Shown here: positions 5,092-5,668 of the stretch, in pieces
Numbering within the stretch: the stretch's first letter is position 1
Layout of the letters: each line of letters begins with the position of its first letter
Origin: an uncultured Collinsella sp.
GTDB lineage: Bacteria > Actinomycetota > Coriobacteriia > Coriobacteriales > Coriobacteriaceae
Direction of reading: 5' to 3'
NCBI GenBank assembly: GCA_902468695.1
Contig: CABQZS010000094.1
Coordinates: 1 to 5,668 of the forward strand
DNA: 5,668 bases
The notes under the pieces: model-generated
The model's input: only the letters and a program-made list of their open reading frames with translations
Databases searched by the model: none
Told to the model about the DNA's origin: nothing
Made by a program: the position numbers and the translations under genes

Positions 5092-5668
5092 TTACGCCGC
5101 TTCGTCGAACTGCGAGTTGTACAGGTCGGCGTAGAAGCCGCCCTGGGCGAGCAGCTCGTCGTGCGTGCCCTTCTCGACGATGTCGCCGTCGCGAATCACC
5201 AAGATCACGTCGGCGTTGCGGATCGTGGACAGGCGGTGCGCGATGACAAAGCTGGTGCGGCCCTGCATCAGCGCATCCATGGCGCGCTGAATGAGCTCCT
5301 CGGTACGGGTATCGACGTTGGAAGTCGCCTCGTCCAGAATCAGTGCCGGGCGGTCGGCCAAAATGGCACGGGCGATGGTCACGAGCTGGCGCTGACCCTG
5401 CGACAGGTTGGTGCCCTCCTCGTTGATCATAAAGTCGTAGCCACCGGCGAGCGTATGAATAAAGTGGTCGCAGCGTGCGGCGCGCGCAGCGGCCTCGACC
5501 TCGGCATCGCTCGCGTCGGGGCGTCCGTAGCGGATGTTCTCGCGGATGGTGCCGTTAAACAGCCAGGTGTCCTGCAGCACCATGGCAAACTCGCCGCGCA
5601 GTGCCGCGCGGTCCCAATCGCGCACGTCGACGCCCTCGACGCGCAGCGAACCGCCGTCCACGTCGTAA
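5092..5668 (-). CDS. ABC exporter ATP-binding subunit, C-terminal part (5' end outside the window)
   Basis: The frame is open to the window edge, so this is a gene fragment of 191 visible residues. It covers most of the nucleotide-binding domain after Walker A: the strand YDVDGGSLRVEGVD, the Q-loop (Gln32 in VLQDTWLFNGTIRENI), the signature LSQGQRQ (88-94), Walker B ALILDE (108-113) with catalytic Glu113, the D-loop SNVD (116-119) and the H-loop His144 in IAHRLST. The Walker A motif and the six membrane helices expected of a half-size exporter (MdlB/LmrA-like) would lie beyond 5668. The signature has Gln in place of the second Gly, a common variant in this exporter group. Such proteins are often one half of a heterodimer whose partner is the adjacent gene. 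The GTG at 5661 is an internal valine, not the start. The exported substrate is unknown. Confidence 0.92.
   Translation of the reverse strand, partial: YDVDGGSLRVEGVDVRDWDRAALRGEFAMVLQDTWLFNGTIRENIRYGRPDASDAEVEAAARAARCDHFIHTLAGGYDFMINEEGTNLSQGQRQLVTIARAILADRPALILDEATSNVDTRTEELIQRAMDALMQGRTSFVIAHRLSTIRNADVILVIRDGDIVEKGTHDELLAQGGFYADLYNSQFDEAA

Noticed and set aside
5659..5661. GTG as start codon of the ABC protein
   Set aside because: The frame stays open to the window edge and the residues before it (Tyr-Asp) fit the conserved strand after Walker A, so this is an internal valine codon of a truncated view.

Overview
The window looks like a piece of a high-GC gut actinobacterium of the Coriobacteriia, most likely Collinsella. 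That assignment is an inference from G/C-rich third codon positions, AGGAG-type ribosome binding sites, the gene repertoire and the style of the intergenic repeats. No marker gene is present to prove it.

Layout, left to right. (1) Positions 1-211 hold the right part of a structured repeat (22-86), then a leader with two hairpins. (2) A 12-helix APC-superfamily permease (212-1651, +) is followed by an unusually long, highly structured 285-base gap (1652-1936). (3) The agmatine deiminase gene aguA (1937-3142, +). (4) A 336-base gap between convergent genes, whose right half (3331-3478) is a foldable element sharing its 3' half with the repeat at 22-86. (5) A class I DAHP synthase gene, the first step of the shikimate pathway (3479-4510, -), with a likely promoter at 4565-4593. 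(6) A 580-base repeat-rich gap holding a short palindrome (4609-4647), a 241-base MITE-like element with inverted ends (4729-4969) and a strong terminator (5026-5061). (7) The 3' end of an ABC exporter gene (5092 to beyond 5668, -), which that terminator serves.

The permease and aguA probably act together: the permease would import agmatine (or exchange it for a product) and AguA would deiminate it to N-carbamoylputrescine plus ammonia. The usual partners, putrescine carbamoyltransferase and carbamate kinase, do not follow aguA, so locally this is a two-gene version of the system. The DAHP synthase and ABC exporter genes are unrelated neighbours on the other strand.

The most unusual content is non-coding. 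It comprises the two-copy structured element with compensatory base changes in its terminal hairpin, the aguA leader with mutually exclusive stems and a possible loop-loop contact, and the MITE-like element. No tRNA, rRNA, CRISPR array, transposase gene or phage gene was seen.
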